Positions 1-6,737 of a stretch of DNA of 9,064 nt are shown piece after piece (the first letter of the stretch is position 1; each line of letters starts with the position of its first letter). The translations under genes and the position numbers were made by a program. The notes under the pieces were generated by a model. That model was not told the origin of the DNA, ran no database searches, and saw only the letters and a list, made by a program, of their open reading frames with translations. This stretch comes from Desulfobulbaceae bacterium (lineage in GTDB: Bacteria > Desulfobacterota > Desulfobulbia > Desulfobulbales > Desulfobulbaceae): contig JALVAI010000201.1 of assembly GCA_027011235.1 (NCBI GenBank), forward strand, positions 1-9,064, given 5' to 3'.

Positions 1-242
1 ATCTTGAACGGGCCAACCTGGCAGGGGCCAATCTGTCGGACACCAATCTTGCCGAGGCCAATCTCAAGGGCGCCAACCTGTCCGGAGCCAATCTCAGGGA
101 CGCTGATCTCTCCGAAGCCGATCTGTATAAGGCCGATCTGACCGGCGCTGATTTAACCGGTGCCGACCTGACCGAGGCCGCAACCGATTCCGCGGATTTG
201 ACCGACGCCAAAGGTGTGCCCCCTGCCGGAGACAACAAATAG
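1..242 (+). CDS. Pentapeptide-repeat protein, C-terminal fragment
   Basis: This is the 3' end of a gene that begins before the window. The reading frame starts at base 3 and stops at TAG 240-242, leaving 79 visible residues. About twelve consecutive five-residue units of the form A(N/D)Lxx are visible, such as ANLAG, ANLSD, ANLKG, ADLSE and ADLTG. They shift from Asn-rich to Asp-rich units and end in a short non-repeat tail, GVPPAGDNK. Pentapeptide repeats fold into a right-handed quadrilateral beta-helix. Family members range from DNA-mimicking gyrase protectors to proteins of unknown function, and nothing visible here picks among them. No signal peptide or partner domain can be judged because the N-terminus is missing. 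I see no clear intrinsic terminator between this stop and rpsT. The family call is secure and the function is unknown. Confidence 0.88.
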   Translation, partial: LERANLAGANLSDTNLAEANLKGANLSGANLRDADLSEADLYKADLTGADLTGADLTEAATDSADLTDAKGVPPAGDNK

Positions 243-355
243 TCGGCAGGACCCTGTTTCGACGGAACCCGGGCAGGCATGATTGGGGCAAAGGGCAGCT
301 TAATAGGCAGTGGTACTGGGAGATCAATCGAGGTAAAAAACCGGGCAGAATATTC

Positions 356-382
356 TTGACAGAAGATTGTTAATTCGATACT
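356..382 (+). promoter_or_regulatory. Candidate sigma-70-type promoter for rpsT
   Basis: A perfect -35 hexamer TTGACA lies at 356-361. The best -10 match is GATACT at 377-382, four of six to consensus with a 15-bp spacer. TACTAA at 379-384 gives a 17-bp spacer but a poorer match. Transcription would start near 389, about 50 bases upstream of the rpsT start codon. The -35 is convincing, while the -10 and spacing are only fair. Confidence 0.5.
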
Positions 383-438
383 AAAGAAAGTTCAAAAAAA
401 TAATCGATCATCCCATCAGGGGAAATAAGGAGTTTTGT

Positions 439-711
439 ATGGCCAACCATAAGTCCGCAATGAAGAGAGACCGTCAGTCCAAGGTACGTCGTCTTCGTAA
501 CCGTATGAACAAATCAAGGATGAAGACAGCCATTCGCCAGGTTGAAGAGGCTCTTGTTGCCGGGTCAGAGGAAGAGGCCCATAAGGCCTTGGCCAGGGCG
601 GTTCCGATAATCCAGAAAACAGCAGCCAAAGGAACTATTCACAGAAAGACAGCATCCCGTAAGGTTTCCCGTCTAACCAGGAGAGTGAACAGGATGCAGC
701 CCCTTGGTTAA
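439..711 (+). CDS. rpsT: 30S ribosomal protein S20
   Basis: RpsT is a small, highly basic primary binding protein of 16S rRNA in the 30S subunit. The 90-residue product has the usual S20 length and pattern. It starts MANHKSAMKRDRQS, continues with an Arg/Lys-rich helix (RRLRNRMNKSRMKTAIRQ), and ends with the typical segment around residues 65-80 (KGTIHRKTASRKVSRLTRRV). An excellent Shine-Dalgarno, TAAGGAG at 426-432, sits 6 bases before the ATG and fixes the start. The gene appears monocistronic, with a candidate promoter at 356-382 and a strong terminator at 745-780. That layout is normal for rpsT. Nothing is odd about it. Confidence 0.98.
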   Translation: MANHKSAMKRDRQSKVRRLRNRMNKSRMKTAIRQVEEALVAGSEEEAHKALARAVPIIQKTAAKGTIHRKTASRKVSRLTRRVNRMQPLG

Positions 712-744
712 CCGGGTGTAGGGTATTTTTGTCTTGATGGGGAT

Positions 745-780
745 AAGCCATGGGAGCGATGCGCTTCCATGGCTTTTTTT
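745..780 (+). terminator. Rho-independent terminator of rpsT
   Basis: The arm AGCCATGGGAGCG (746-758) pairs with CGCTTCCATGGCT (762-774) around a 3-base ATG loop. The 13-bp stem contains one G-U pair and is extended by A745/T775. The stem runs into an uninterrupted T tract at 774-780. It lies 34 bases after the rpsT stop and should separate rpsT from the trp genes. Confidence 0.92.
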
Positions 781-792
781 ATTGTCGCAGGG

Positions 793-905
793 CAGGCTTT
801 AGCCGTTTTTTTCAGCCTGTGGTTTAAAAGCACCGTCTTGTAGACGCATTCGCTTTCAGTCGGCGGTTAGGCCGCCGAGCTTTAAACCCGCCAGCTTGTA
901 GCTGG
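793..905. repeat. Hairpin-dense intergenic element upstream of trpE
   Basis: Five dyads are packed into about 113 bases. (1) CAGGCT 793-798 pairs with AGCCTG 814-819. (2) GGTTTAAAAGC 821-831 pairs with GCTTTAAACC 879-888, apart from one extra A, and encloses the next two. (3) CGTCT 834-838 and AGACG 842-846 flank a TGT loop. (4) TCGGCGG 860-866 pairs with CCGCCGA 872-878. (5) CCAGCT 891-896 and AGCTGG 900-905 flank a TGT loop. Dyads 3 and 5 share the CTTGTAG core. This looks like a REP/MITE-type palindromic element or a structured leader. I cannot tell which without genome-wide copies. It is not a recognisable riboswitch, T-box or classic trp attenuator: there is no U-tract terminator and no leader peptide with a start codon. 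Confidence 0.55.
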
Positions 906-949
906 TGGTCGTTTAGCTCCTATGTTTCCTGGAAAATTTGAGAGTTGCC

Positions 950-2449
950 ATGTATAGCCCTGATCTTGCATCTTTTACAAAAATGACTGATCAGTCCGGC
1001 CTTGTTCCTGTCTATCGGAGGATTATTGCCGATCTGGACACGCCCCTGACCCTGTTTGCCAAAATAGCGGGTAAGCGGCGCCACGCCTTTCTCTTTGAAT
1101 CCATGGAAGGAGGGGAAAAGTGGGGACGGTATTCCTTTATCGGCCTTGATCCGTTGGCCACCTTTATCAGCAGGGGAGATACGGTACACCTGAATCGTCC
1201 GGACCAGGAACAGGGAGCAGTGAAAATTGACCACTGTAATCCCCTTGATGAACTCAAGCGGCTTCTTGATTCCTTCAAGACCGCTGACCTGCCCGGCATG
1301 CCGAGATTCTACGGCGGGGCTGTCGGTTTTCTGGGATATGATATGGTCCGGTTTGTCGAAGATATTCCCTGCCACCATCCCGAGCTGCCGTATCCGGACA
1401 GCGCCTTTATGGTGCCTCGGCTGGTGTTGATCCATGATTCCGTCCAGCAGACATTGACCATTGTCTGTAATGTAGAGACAGACACCGGTTTTTCACCCTC
1501 TGAGCTGTATGAACAGGGGTGCCGCCGGATTGATGAGGTGATCGCGCTGTTGCATGCTCCTGTGCGTATGGATTCGTCTCCAAAAAACAGCGGCCCGCAT
1601 GAATTTTCTTCCAATATGAAACCAGAGGCCTTTGCGGCCATGGTGGAGGCGGCCCGGGAGTATATTCTTGCCGGTGACATCATCCAGGTGGTGCTGTCCC
1701 AGCGTTTTCATACCAGGACGCAACTTGACCCTTTTTTGCTCTACCGGGCGCTTCGCCATATAAATCCAAGCCCTTATCTCTTTTTTCTCCGCCACGATCA
1801 AAGCATCCTGATCGGCTCATCCCCGGAAATACTTGTTCGCCTCGAGCAGGGAGAAATCGAGTTGCGTCCCATTGCCGGAACCAGAAAGAGGGGCCGAACC
1901 GAGGCCGAGGACCTGGCCCTGGAACAGGAGCTGCTTGCCGATCCCAAGGAACGAGCGGAACACCTCATGCTGGTGGATCTGGGCCGCAACGATGTGGGCC
2001 GGGTGGCGGAATCGGGCTCGGTGCAGGTCCGGGATCTGCTGGTGATCGAGCGTTACAGCCATGTGATGCATATTGTTTCCGGTGTCCATGGACGACTGGC
2101 GCCGGGAAAAGATCAGTTTGACGTTCTGAAGGCCTGCTTTCCGGCTGGAACTGTGTCCGGTGCGCCCAAGATTCGGGCCATGGAGATTATCGACGAGCTG
2201 GAAGTGGAACGCCGGGGCCCCTATGCCGGGGCCGTTGGATATTTCGGGTTTTCAGGGAACATGGATTTTTGTATCACCATCCGCACCTTTGTGTTGCAGG
2301 AAACCGATGACCCAAATACCCGGGACCTTTATATACAGGCCGGGGCCGGTATTGTGGCTGATTCCGATCCGGAAAAGGAATATGAGGAAACCCTGAACAA
2401 GGCCCGGGGCCTGCGTCGGGCCGTGGAACTTGCCGAAAAAGGGTTGTAG
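950..2449 (+). CDS. trpE: Anthranilate synthase component I
   Basis: TrpE converts chorismate to anthranilate in the cytoplasm, using ammonia delivered by TrpG, and is the committed step of tryptophan synthesis. The product is 499 residues, normal for the family. The N-terminal regulatory domain has an LFES box (residues 48-51) matching the LLES tryptophan-feedback site. The C-terminal chorismate-binding domain has PIAGT (307-311), LGRNDVG (344-350), HIVSGVHG (374-381), FPAGTVSGAPK (397-407) and YIQAGAGIVADSDPEKEYEE (461-480). These separate it from PabB and salvage isochorismate synthases, and the adjacent trpDCF confirm the assignment. I chose ATG 950, preceded by GAGAG at 940-944. An in-frame TTG at 938 would add four residues (MRVA) with a weaker upstream signal. 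It is the first gene of trpEGDCF and lies directly behind the hairpin-rich element. No clear promoter is seen between 781 and 949. Confidence 0.96.
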   Translation: MYSPDLASFTKMTDQSGLVPVYRRIIADLDTPLTLFAKIAGKRRHAFLFESMEGGEKWGRYSFIGLDPLATFISRGDTVHLNRPDQEQGAVKIDHCNPLDELKRLLDSFKTADLPGMPRFYGGAVGFLGYDMVRFVEDIPCHHPELPYPDSAFMVPRLVLIHDSVQQTLTIVCNVETDTGFSPSELYEQGCRRIDEVIALLHAPVRMDSSPKNSGPHEFSSNMKPEAFAAMVEAAREYILAGDIIQVVLSQRFHTRTQLDPFLLYRALRHINPSPYLFFLRHDQSILIGSSPEILVRLEQGEIELRPIAGTRKRGRTEAEDLALEQELLADPKERAEHLMLVDLGRNDVGRVAESGSVQVRDLLVIERYSHVMHIVSGVHGRLAPGKDQFDVLKACFPAGTVSGAPKIRAMEIIDELEVERRGPYAGAVGYFGFSGNMDFCITIRTFVLQETDDPNTRDLYIQAGAGIVADSDPEKEYEETLNKARGLRRAVELAEKGL

Positions 2450-2530
2450 TGTTTATTTGCCTGTTTGAAACCGCCTCTGCAGGTTTGGATTGCAGGTAAA
2501 ATCCGTCTTGGAAATCAACAGGAATGCCAG

Positions 2531-3142
2531 ATGATGCTTGTTGTCATAGATAATTACGATTCCTTTACCTATAATATTGTTCAGACCCTGGCCACCAGAC
2601 CGCCCGGAGCGGCAGCCGACTGGGCGGCCCCGGAGATCCGCGTTTTTCGAAACGACCGGATAAGCGTCCCGGAGATCGCCGAGCTTGCTCCCGACAGGCT
2701 GCTCATCTCTCCCGGTCCCTGCACGCCATCCGAGGCCGGTATTTCCATTGCCGCCATAGAGTATTTCAGCGGCAGGGTCCCCATCCTCGGCGTCTGTCTT
2801 GGGCACCAGGCAATCGGCGAGGCGTTCGGCGGCAGGGTTATTCGGGCCGGGCGGGTCATGCACGGCAAGACCAGTCCTATCCACCATGATAACCGGGGTG
2901 TCTTTACCGGGCTGGACAATCCTTTTGATGGCATGCGGTATCATTCCCTGGTGGTTGAGGAGCAATCCCTGCCCGCCTGCCTGGAGGCCACCGCCCACAC
3001 CGACCAGGGAGAGTTGATGGGTATTCGCCATAAGGAACTGGCAGTGGAAGGGGTGCAGTTTCATCCTGAATCGATCATGACCGGGGTTGGCATCAAACTC
3101 TTGCATACCTTTCTTCGGGATGATTATCCGAAACTTTTATGA
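2531..3142 (+). CDS. trpG: Anthranilate synthase component II (glutamine amidotransferase)
   Basis: TrpG hydrolyses glutamine and channels ammonia to TrpE. The product is 203 residues, a single class-I amidotransferase domain not fused to TrpD. It shows the N-terminal VVIDNYDSFTYNIVQ, the oxyanion segment LLISPGPCTPSEAG (57-70), the nucleophile elbow GVCLGHQ with Cys89, the HGKTSPI segment, RYHSLVV, and the His178/Glu180 pair in VQFHPES. All three catalytic residues are present. The start is ATG 2531 (ATG 2534 is equally possible), with AGGA at 2520-2523 seven bases upstream. A longer in-frame extension to TTG 2465 has no homology-like content and lacks a good ribosome site. It follows trpE after an 81-base gap. 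PabA is a close relative and some bacteria share one amidotransferase for folate and tryptophan, so a dual role is possible. The trp-cluster position favours TrpG. Confidence 0.95.
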   Translation: MMLVVIDNYDSFTYNIVQTLATRPPGAAADWAAPEIRVFRNDRISVPEIAELAPDRLLISPGPCTPSEAGISIAAIEYFSGRVPILGVCLGHQAIGEAFGGRVIRAGRVMHGKTSPIHHDNRGVFTGLDNPFDGMRYHSLVVEEQSLPACLEATAHTDQGELMGIRHKELAVEGVQFHPESIMTGVGIKLLHTFLRDDYPKLL

Positions 3143-3187
3143 TATTGTTTTTGTGTATAAAATAAGATATTTGATTTGAGGATCACC

Positions 3188-4219
3188 ATGATGAAAGAGG
3201 CCATAGCAAAGGTAGTTGCCGGTGACAATCTGACAGAACAGGAGATGATTGCAGTCATGGATGAGATCATGTCCGGCCAGGCCACACCGGCCCAGATAGG
3301 CGCATTTATCACCGCTCTGCGCATGAAGGGGGAGACCATTGATGAAATAGTCGGGGCTGTTCGGGTGATGCGGGAAAAGGCGACCTTTGTCGACTGCGGA
3401 GTTGATACCGGTGCAGGAGAGATTTTAATGGATATTGTCGGCACCGGCGGTGACGGTTCCGGCACCTTTAATGTCTCCACCACGACTGCCTTTGTGGTGG
3501 CCGCGGCAGGCATCCCGGTTGCCAAGCACGGTAACCGGGCTATATCATCAAGTTGTGGCAGCGCCGATGTCCTGGAAGAGCTTGGGGTTGATCTTTCCAT
3601 GCCGGCAGAGCAGGTGGCGCAATGCGTGCAGCAGGTTGGTATCGGGTTTCTTTTTGCCCCCATGCTGCACGGGGCGATGAAGCATGCCATTGGTCCGCGC
3701 CGGGAAATAGGTATCCGTACGGTCTTCAATATCCTGGGCCCCATGACCAATCCGGCCGGGGCCAATGTCCAGCTTACCGGGGTCTTTGACAGGGAGTTGA
3801 CCAAAACAATGGCCGAGGTCCTGGCCCGTCTCGGCATGAAACGGACCCTGGTTGTCTGGGGAGAGGGCAATATGGACGAGATGACCGTAACCGGGACCTC
3901 CCATGTGGCCGAGGCCGCCGATGGCAAGGTGACGACCTGGACGGTTGAGCCGGAGGATGTCGGCCTTGCCCGGGCCACACTTGAGGATATCAACGGCGGC
4001 GCCGATGTGGCTGAAGCGGCAGCCCTGGTGCGTTCTGTCCTTGCCGGGGAACCGGGCGCCCGTCTGGATATGGTGCTGTTGAACAGCGGCGCCGCCCTGA
4101 TGGCCGCCGGCAAGGTGGAGAACCTGGGGCAGGGGGTGGAGATGGCGCGCGGGATCATTGGTTCGGGCAAGGCGCTGGCAAAACTTGACAGCCTGGTTGA
4201 GTTTTGCCGCCCATCCTGA
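3188..4219 (+). CDS. trpD: Anthranilate phosphoribosyltransferase
   Basis: TrpD transfers the phosphoribosyl group from PRPP to anthranilate, giving N-(5'-phosphoribosyl)-anthranilate. The 343-residue length is standard for the monofunctional enzyme. Visible motifs are the glycine-rich PRPP site GTGGDGSGTFNVST (85-98), KHGNR (113-117) that binds anthranilate and PRPP, and GSADVLEELG (124-133). Further on are MLHGAMKHAIGPRREIGIRT and FNILGPMTNPA, both characteristic of the family, and a metal-binding DE pair in the segment NMDEMTVTG. The start is ATG 3188 (ATG 3191 possible), with GAGG at 3178-3181 six bases ahead. The TTG at 3176 is rejected because it lies before the ribosome site. It is 45 bases downstream of trpG and 10 bases upstream of trpC, consistent with one transcript. 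Pyrimidine phosphorylases share the fold but differ in these motifs. Confidence 0.96.
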   Translation: MMKEAIAKVVAGDNLTEQEMIAVMDEIMSGQATPAQIGAFITALRMKGETIDEIVGAVRVMREKATFVDCGVDTGAGEILMDIVGTGGDGSGTFNVSTTTAFVVAAAGIPVAKHGNRAISSSCGSADVLEELGVDLSMPAEQVAQCVQQVGIGFLFAPMLHGAMKHAIGPRREIGIRTVFNILGPMTNPAGANVQLTGVFDRELTKTMAEVLARLGMKRTLVVWGEGNMDEMTVTGTSHVAEAADGKVTTWTVEPEDVGLARATLEDINGGADVAEAAALVRSVLAGEPGARLDMVLLNSGAALMAAGKVENLGQGVEMARGIIGSGKALAKLDSLVEFCRPS

Positions 4220-4229
4220 TGGAGTTACC

Positions 4230-4997
4230 ATGATCCTTGATACCATTGTTGCCCGCAAAAAGGAAGAAGTCGACAACCTGAAAAAAAGCGGTATCCGGGA
4301 ACCGGAAGAACCTGTTGATCCGCCAAGAGGGTTTACCCGGGCCCTGCTGACCGCCCCATGGGTTGCGATCATTGCCGAGGCCAAAAAGGCCTCGCCTTCC
4401 AAAGGAGTCATTGCCCCTGATTTTGATCCGGCCCGTATTGCGGCCCGGTATGAACAGGAGGGCGCCCATGCCATGTCTGTGCTGACCGATGTCGATTTTT
4501 TCCAGGGTCATCTTGATTATCTTGTCCAGGTCCGCAAAACCGTTTCCCTGCCTGTCTTGCGCAAGGATTTTATTATTGATCCGCTCCAGATCGAGGAGGC
4601 GCATGTTCATGGCGCGGATGCGATTTTATTGATTGCCGCTATCCTTGATGCTTCCCGGCTGCGCGACTTTCGGCAGCAGGCTGAAGAACTGGGTATGGAT
4701 GTACTGGTTGAGGTCCATGATGAACAGGAAGTGGAGGCGGCGCTTGTGGCCGGCAGCCGGCTTATCGGCATCAATAATCGCAATCTGAAGGATTTTACGG
4801 TTGACCTGAATACCACCTTTCGGTTGCAGCGTGAAATTCCAGAAAATATTCCCCTGGTCAGTGAATCCGGGATTTCCACGGTGGAAGATATTCGCGCCCT
4901 GCTGCACCAGGAGGTGACAGCTGCGCTCATTGGCGAAAGCCTGATGCGCAGGGGGGAACATTCCACCCTTTTGCACGATTTTGTTCATGTTGAATGA
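4230..4997 (+). CDS. trpC: Indole-3-glycerol-phosphate synthase
   Basis: TrpC closes the indole ring by decarboxylating CdRP to indole-3-glycerol phosphate. The 255-residue (beta/alpha)8 barrel carries the complete catalytic set: Glu50 and Lys52 in IIAEAKKASPSKG, Lys112 in VLRKDF, Glu161 in LVEVH, Asn182 in GINNRNL, and Glu212-Ser213 in VSESGIS. GESLMR near the C-terminus completes the phosphate site. The start ATG 4230 has GGAG at 4221-4224 five bases upstream and lies only 10 bases after the trpD stop, so translation is probably linked to trpD. An in-frame upstream ATG at 4158 lies inside trpD and is rejected. It is not fused to TrpF, unlike the enterobacterial TrpC-F protein; trpF is a separate gene downstream. 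Confidence 0.96.
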   Translation: MILDTIVARKKEEVDNLKKSGIREPEEPVDPPRGFTRALLTAPWVAIIAEAKKASPSKGVIAPDFDPARIAARYEQEGAHAMSVLTDVDFFQGHLDYLVQVRKTVSLPVLRKDFIIDPLQIEEAHVHGADAILLIAAILDASRLRDFRQQAEELGMDVLVEVHDEQEVEAALVAGSRLIGINNRNLKDFTVDLNTTFRLQREIPENIPLVSESGISTVEDIRALLHQEVTAALIGESLMRRGEHSTLLHDFVHVE

Positions 4998-5062
4998 GTT
5001 GGGAGCCGTACCGTTATGGAATCACATAGTTACAAACCAGGAGAGGAGAGACAAAAAATCAG

Positions 5063-5731
5063 ATGACGGCCATGGCCCGTATACGAATCAAAATTTGTGG
5101 TATGACCAGAATCGCTGATGCCGAGGCAGCGGTTGCCGCAGGCGTTGATGCGCTCGGTTTTATCTTTCATCGGCAGAGCAGGCGAAATATCGATCCGGAA
5201 AGGGCCCGGGCAATCATTGAACAATTGCCGCCTTTTATTGATACGGTGGGCGTATTTGTCGATAAAAAGCGGCGGGAGGTCGAGGAGATTATCGATTACT
5301 GCCGCCTTGCCTATGCCCAGCTTCATGGCCGGGAAACGCCCAAGTATTGCGAGCGGCTGGTCCGTTTTGGCGCTCCCTGTCAGGTGATCAAGGCCTTTCG
5401 GGTGACTCCGGAACTGGCACCTGAAGATATTCGGCCCTATGATGCCCATGTCCGGGGCTATCTCCTTGACACCTATCATAAGCAGATGGTCGGCGGCACC
5501 GGAAAGACCTTTGACTGGAATCTGATTGAAAGGCTCAAATTAAACCGGCCCTTGCTGTTGGCCGGGGGCCTGAACCCCGATAATATATCAGCAGCCCTGA
5601 AAGCGGTCCGTCCTTACGCGGTGGATGTCAATTCCGGCCTTGAAACAGCGCCAGGGATCAAGGACCATGCCCTGATCAAGGCCCTGGTCGGCCGGGTCCG
5701 CGCCTTTGAAAACAGTGTTAACCGGGAATAG
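5063..5731 (+). CDS. trpF: Phosphoribosylanthranilate isomerase
   Basis: TrpF isomerises N-(5'-phosphoribosyl)-anthranilate to CdRP by an Amadori rearrangement. It acts between TrpD and TrpC although its gene comes last. The 222-residue barrel has the catalytic Cys12 in KICGMTR and Asp136 in LLDTY. It also has the family signatures ALGFIFHRQSRR, VGVFVD, AQLHG, the GGTGKTFDW segment and DVNSGLETAPGIKD, with Ser191 in the phosphate site. The start is ATG 5063, with the purine-rich AGGAGAG at 5044-5050. Spacing is 12 bases, somewhat long. ATG 5072 in the same frame is the alternative and would lengthen the spacing further. The gene sits 65 bases after trpC. trpB and trpA, which often follow, are absent, and the next gene is on the opposite strand. 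Confidence 0.96.
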   Translation: MTAMARIRIKICGMTRIADAEAAVAAGVDALGFIFHRQSRRNIDPERARAIIEQLPPFIDTVGVFVDKKRREVEEIIDYCRLAYAQLHGRETPKYCERLVRFGAPCQVIKAFRVTPELAPEDIRPYDAHVRGYLLDTYHKQMVGGTGKTFDWNLIERLKLNRPLLLAGGLNPDNISAALKAVRPYAVDVNSGLETAPGIKDHALIKALVGRVRAFENSVNRE

Positions 5732-5806
5732 GGATACTGAAAAACAGATTTCTGCAATCAGGGATTTATCCGAAAAGAGAAATGCACATGTGTTAATGTA
5801 CATGCT

Positions 5807-5886
5807 GTAGGGGTGAATTTATTCGCCTTGGGAAAGCGTTATTTTATCTGGCATGCCTTCTATAAGGCGACTGAAGTCGCCCCTAC
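5807..5886. repeat. 80-bp palindromic intergenic element (MITE/REP-like)
   Basis: The element is bounded by GTAGGGGTGA (5807-5816) and the inverted copy TCGCCCCTAC (5877-5886), which match at nine of ten positions. Each end forms a tight hairpin. GGTGAAT 5812-5818 pairs with ATTCGCC 5821-5827 around TT, and GGCGACT 5866-5872 pairs with AGTCGCC 5875-5881 around GA. The middle, about 38 bases, shows no coding sequence. It lies in the gap between the convergent ends of trpF and the RlpA gene. Two hairpins in inverted orientation are typical of REP doublets (BIMEs) and small non-autonomous elements. There is no T tract on either strand, so it is not a standard intrinsic terminator. The remaining sequence of the 5732-5951 gap shows no other clear feature. 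Confidence 0.7.
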
Positions 5887-5951
5887 GGATCTGGGTTGCG
5901 GGTGAAATCAGCATTAGTTATGGCTGGCCAATCTGGTCCGGTCATGCTGGT

Positions 5952-6737
5952 TTATCTGGCAATGATCAGGGCGTTGGGGAATCCGTTGTTTTCCAGAAAA
6001 TGTTCATAGCCGCGGGCCTTTTTCAGCGAGGTGCCGGCAAAGACCATAACCCGAAACAGATAAGTCCCGGCCGCCGGAAACTGCTGAATGATGACATCCT
6101 TCCCTTGGGCGGCAAATTTTTCCGCCAGGGCCCGCGCCTCTTTTTTGTGTTCAAACGAGCCGACCTGGACGTAAAAACGGCCGGCATCAAAATCCTTATG
6201 TTTCAGCTTTGGCATTTGGGTGGCCGGTTTTGTCGTCGTTGTTGCCGTTTTGGTCGGTGCATGGATGGCCTCGCCAAGGGCGGTGATTCGTACCCTGGCC
6301 GTGCCCTTGTCTATCATGCCAATGGATTTTGCCGCTGAATAGCTCAGGTCAATAATCCGGTTTTTGACAAAGGGGCCGCGATCATTGATTCTGACCACGG
6401 TTGTTTTGCCGTTTTCCAGGTTTTTTACCAGCAGCATGGTTCCCATGGGCAGGGTTTTATGGGCGGCTGTCCCGCCATACATATTATAAATCTCGCCATT
6501 TGATGTCCTGCGGCCATGGAACTGTTTGCCGTACCAGGAGGCAATACCGGTTTCCTGGTAGCCCTCGGCGTTGGCAATGGGGTAATAGGTCTTTCCATGG
6601 ATGACATAGGGCCGCTGGGTGGCCTTGCCCGGTTGTTTGCGTCCGTGCGGACCAGGTGTGATCGGCGGCCGGGAGCAACTGTTGACCAATAACAGGAGCG
6701 TCAGCAGCAGGGGCAGGATATGATAGCGATTTTTCAT
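5952..6737 (-). CDS. rlpA: RlpA-type septal-ring lipoprotein (DPBB plus SPOR domains)
   Basis: The 261-residue product starts with a lipoprotein signal (hydrophobic LPLLLTLLLL, lipobox VNSC, lipidated Cys21), followed by a Pro/Gly/Lys linker. A double-psi beta-barrel (about residues 64-155) opens with GIASWYGKQFHGRRTSNGE and includes AAHKTLPMGT and RINDRGPFV. Glu82, His93 and Asp119 have the same spacing as the residues I recall as catalytic in Pseudomonas aeruginosa RlpA, a lytic transglycosylase for peptide-free glycan. A Thr/Lys-rich linker (158-180) leads to a SPOR domain (about 187-261, starting FYVQVGSF) that binds denuded septal peptidoglycan. Its ATG overlaps the stop of the upstream cytochrome gene (ATGA, 6734-6737), implying translational coupling. 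AGGAG lies 14 bases before the ATG, a long spacing. The likely role is cell separation at the outer-membrane/septal face. Pairing with a cytochrome is unusual. Confidence 0.93.
   Translation of the reverse strand: MKNRYHILPLLLTLLLLVNSCSRPPITPGPHGRKQPGKATQRPYVIHGKTYYPIANAEGYQETGIASWYGKQFHGRRTSNGEIYNMYGGTAAHKTLPMGTMLLVKNLENGKTTVVRINDRGPFVKNRIIDLSYSAAKSIGMIDKGTARVRITALGEAIHAPTKTATTTTKPATQMPKLKHKDFDAGRFYVQVGSFEHKKEARALAEKFAAQGKDVIIQQFPAAGTYLFRVMVFAGTSLKKARGYEHFLENNGFPNALIIAR

Noticed and set aside
1..242. Repeated 15-base pattern as a CRISPR or minisatellite array
   Set aside because: The periodicity is exactly five codons in one open frame and translates to A(N/D)Lxx units, so it is protein-level repetition.
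94..327. 77-codon minus-strand frame opposite the pentapeptide gene
   Set aside because: Its Arg-rich periodic sequence is the complement of the 15-base pentapeptide repeat, not an independent protein.
903..941. Tandem Trp codons (TGG TGG, then a third TGG) before a TGA just upstream of trpE, suggesting a trp leader peptide
   Set aside because: The frame has no ATG, GTG or TTG start after the stop at 825-827. The tandem codons fall in the 3' arm of a hairpin (891-905), and no terminator with a T tract follows. Coincidence is more likely.
3124..4170. 348-codon minus-strand open frame opposite trpD
   Set aside because: It is the antisense shadow of a well-conserved trpD; the composition is Ser/Pro/Ala-rich low-complexity with no recognisable domain.
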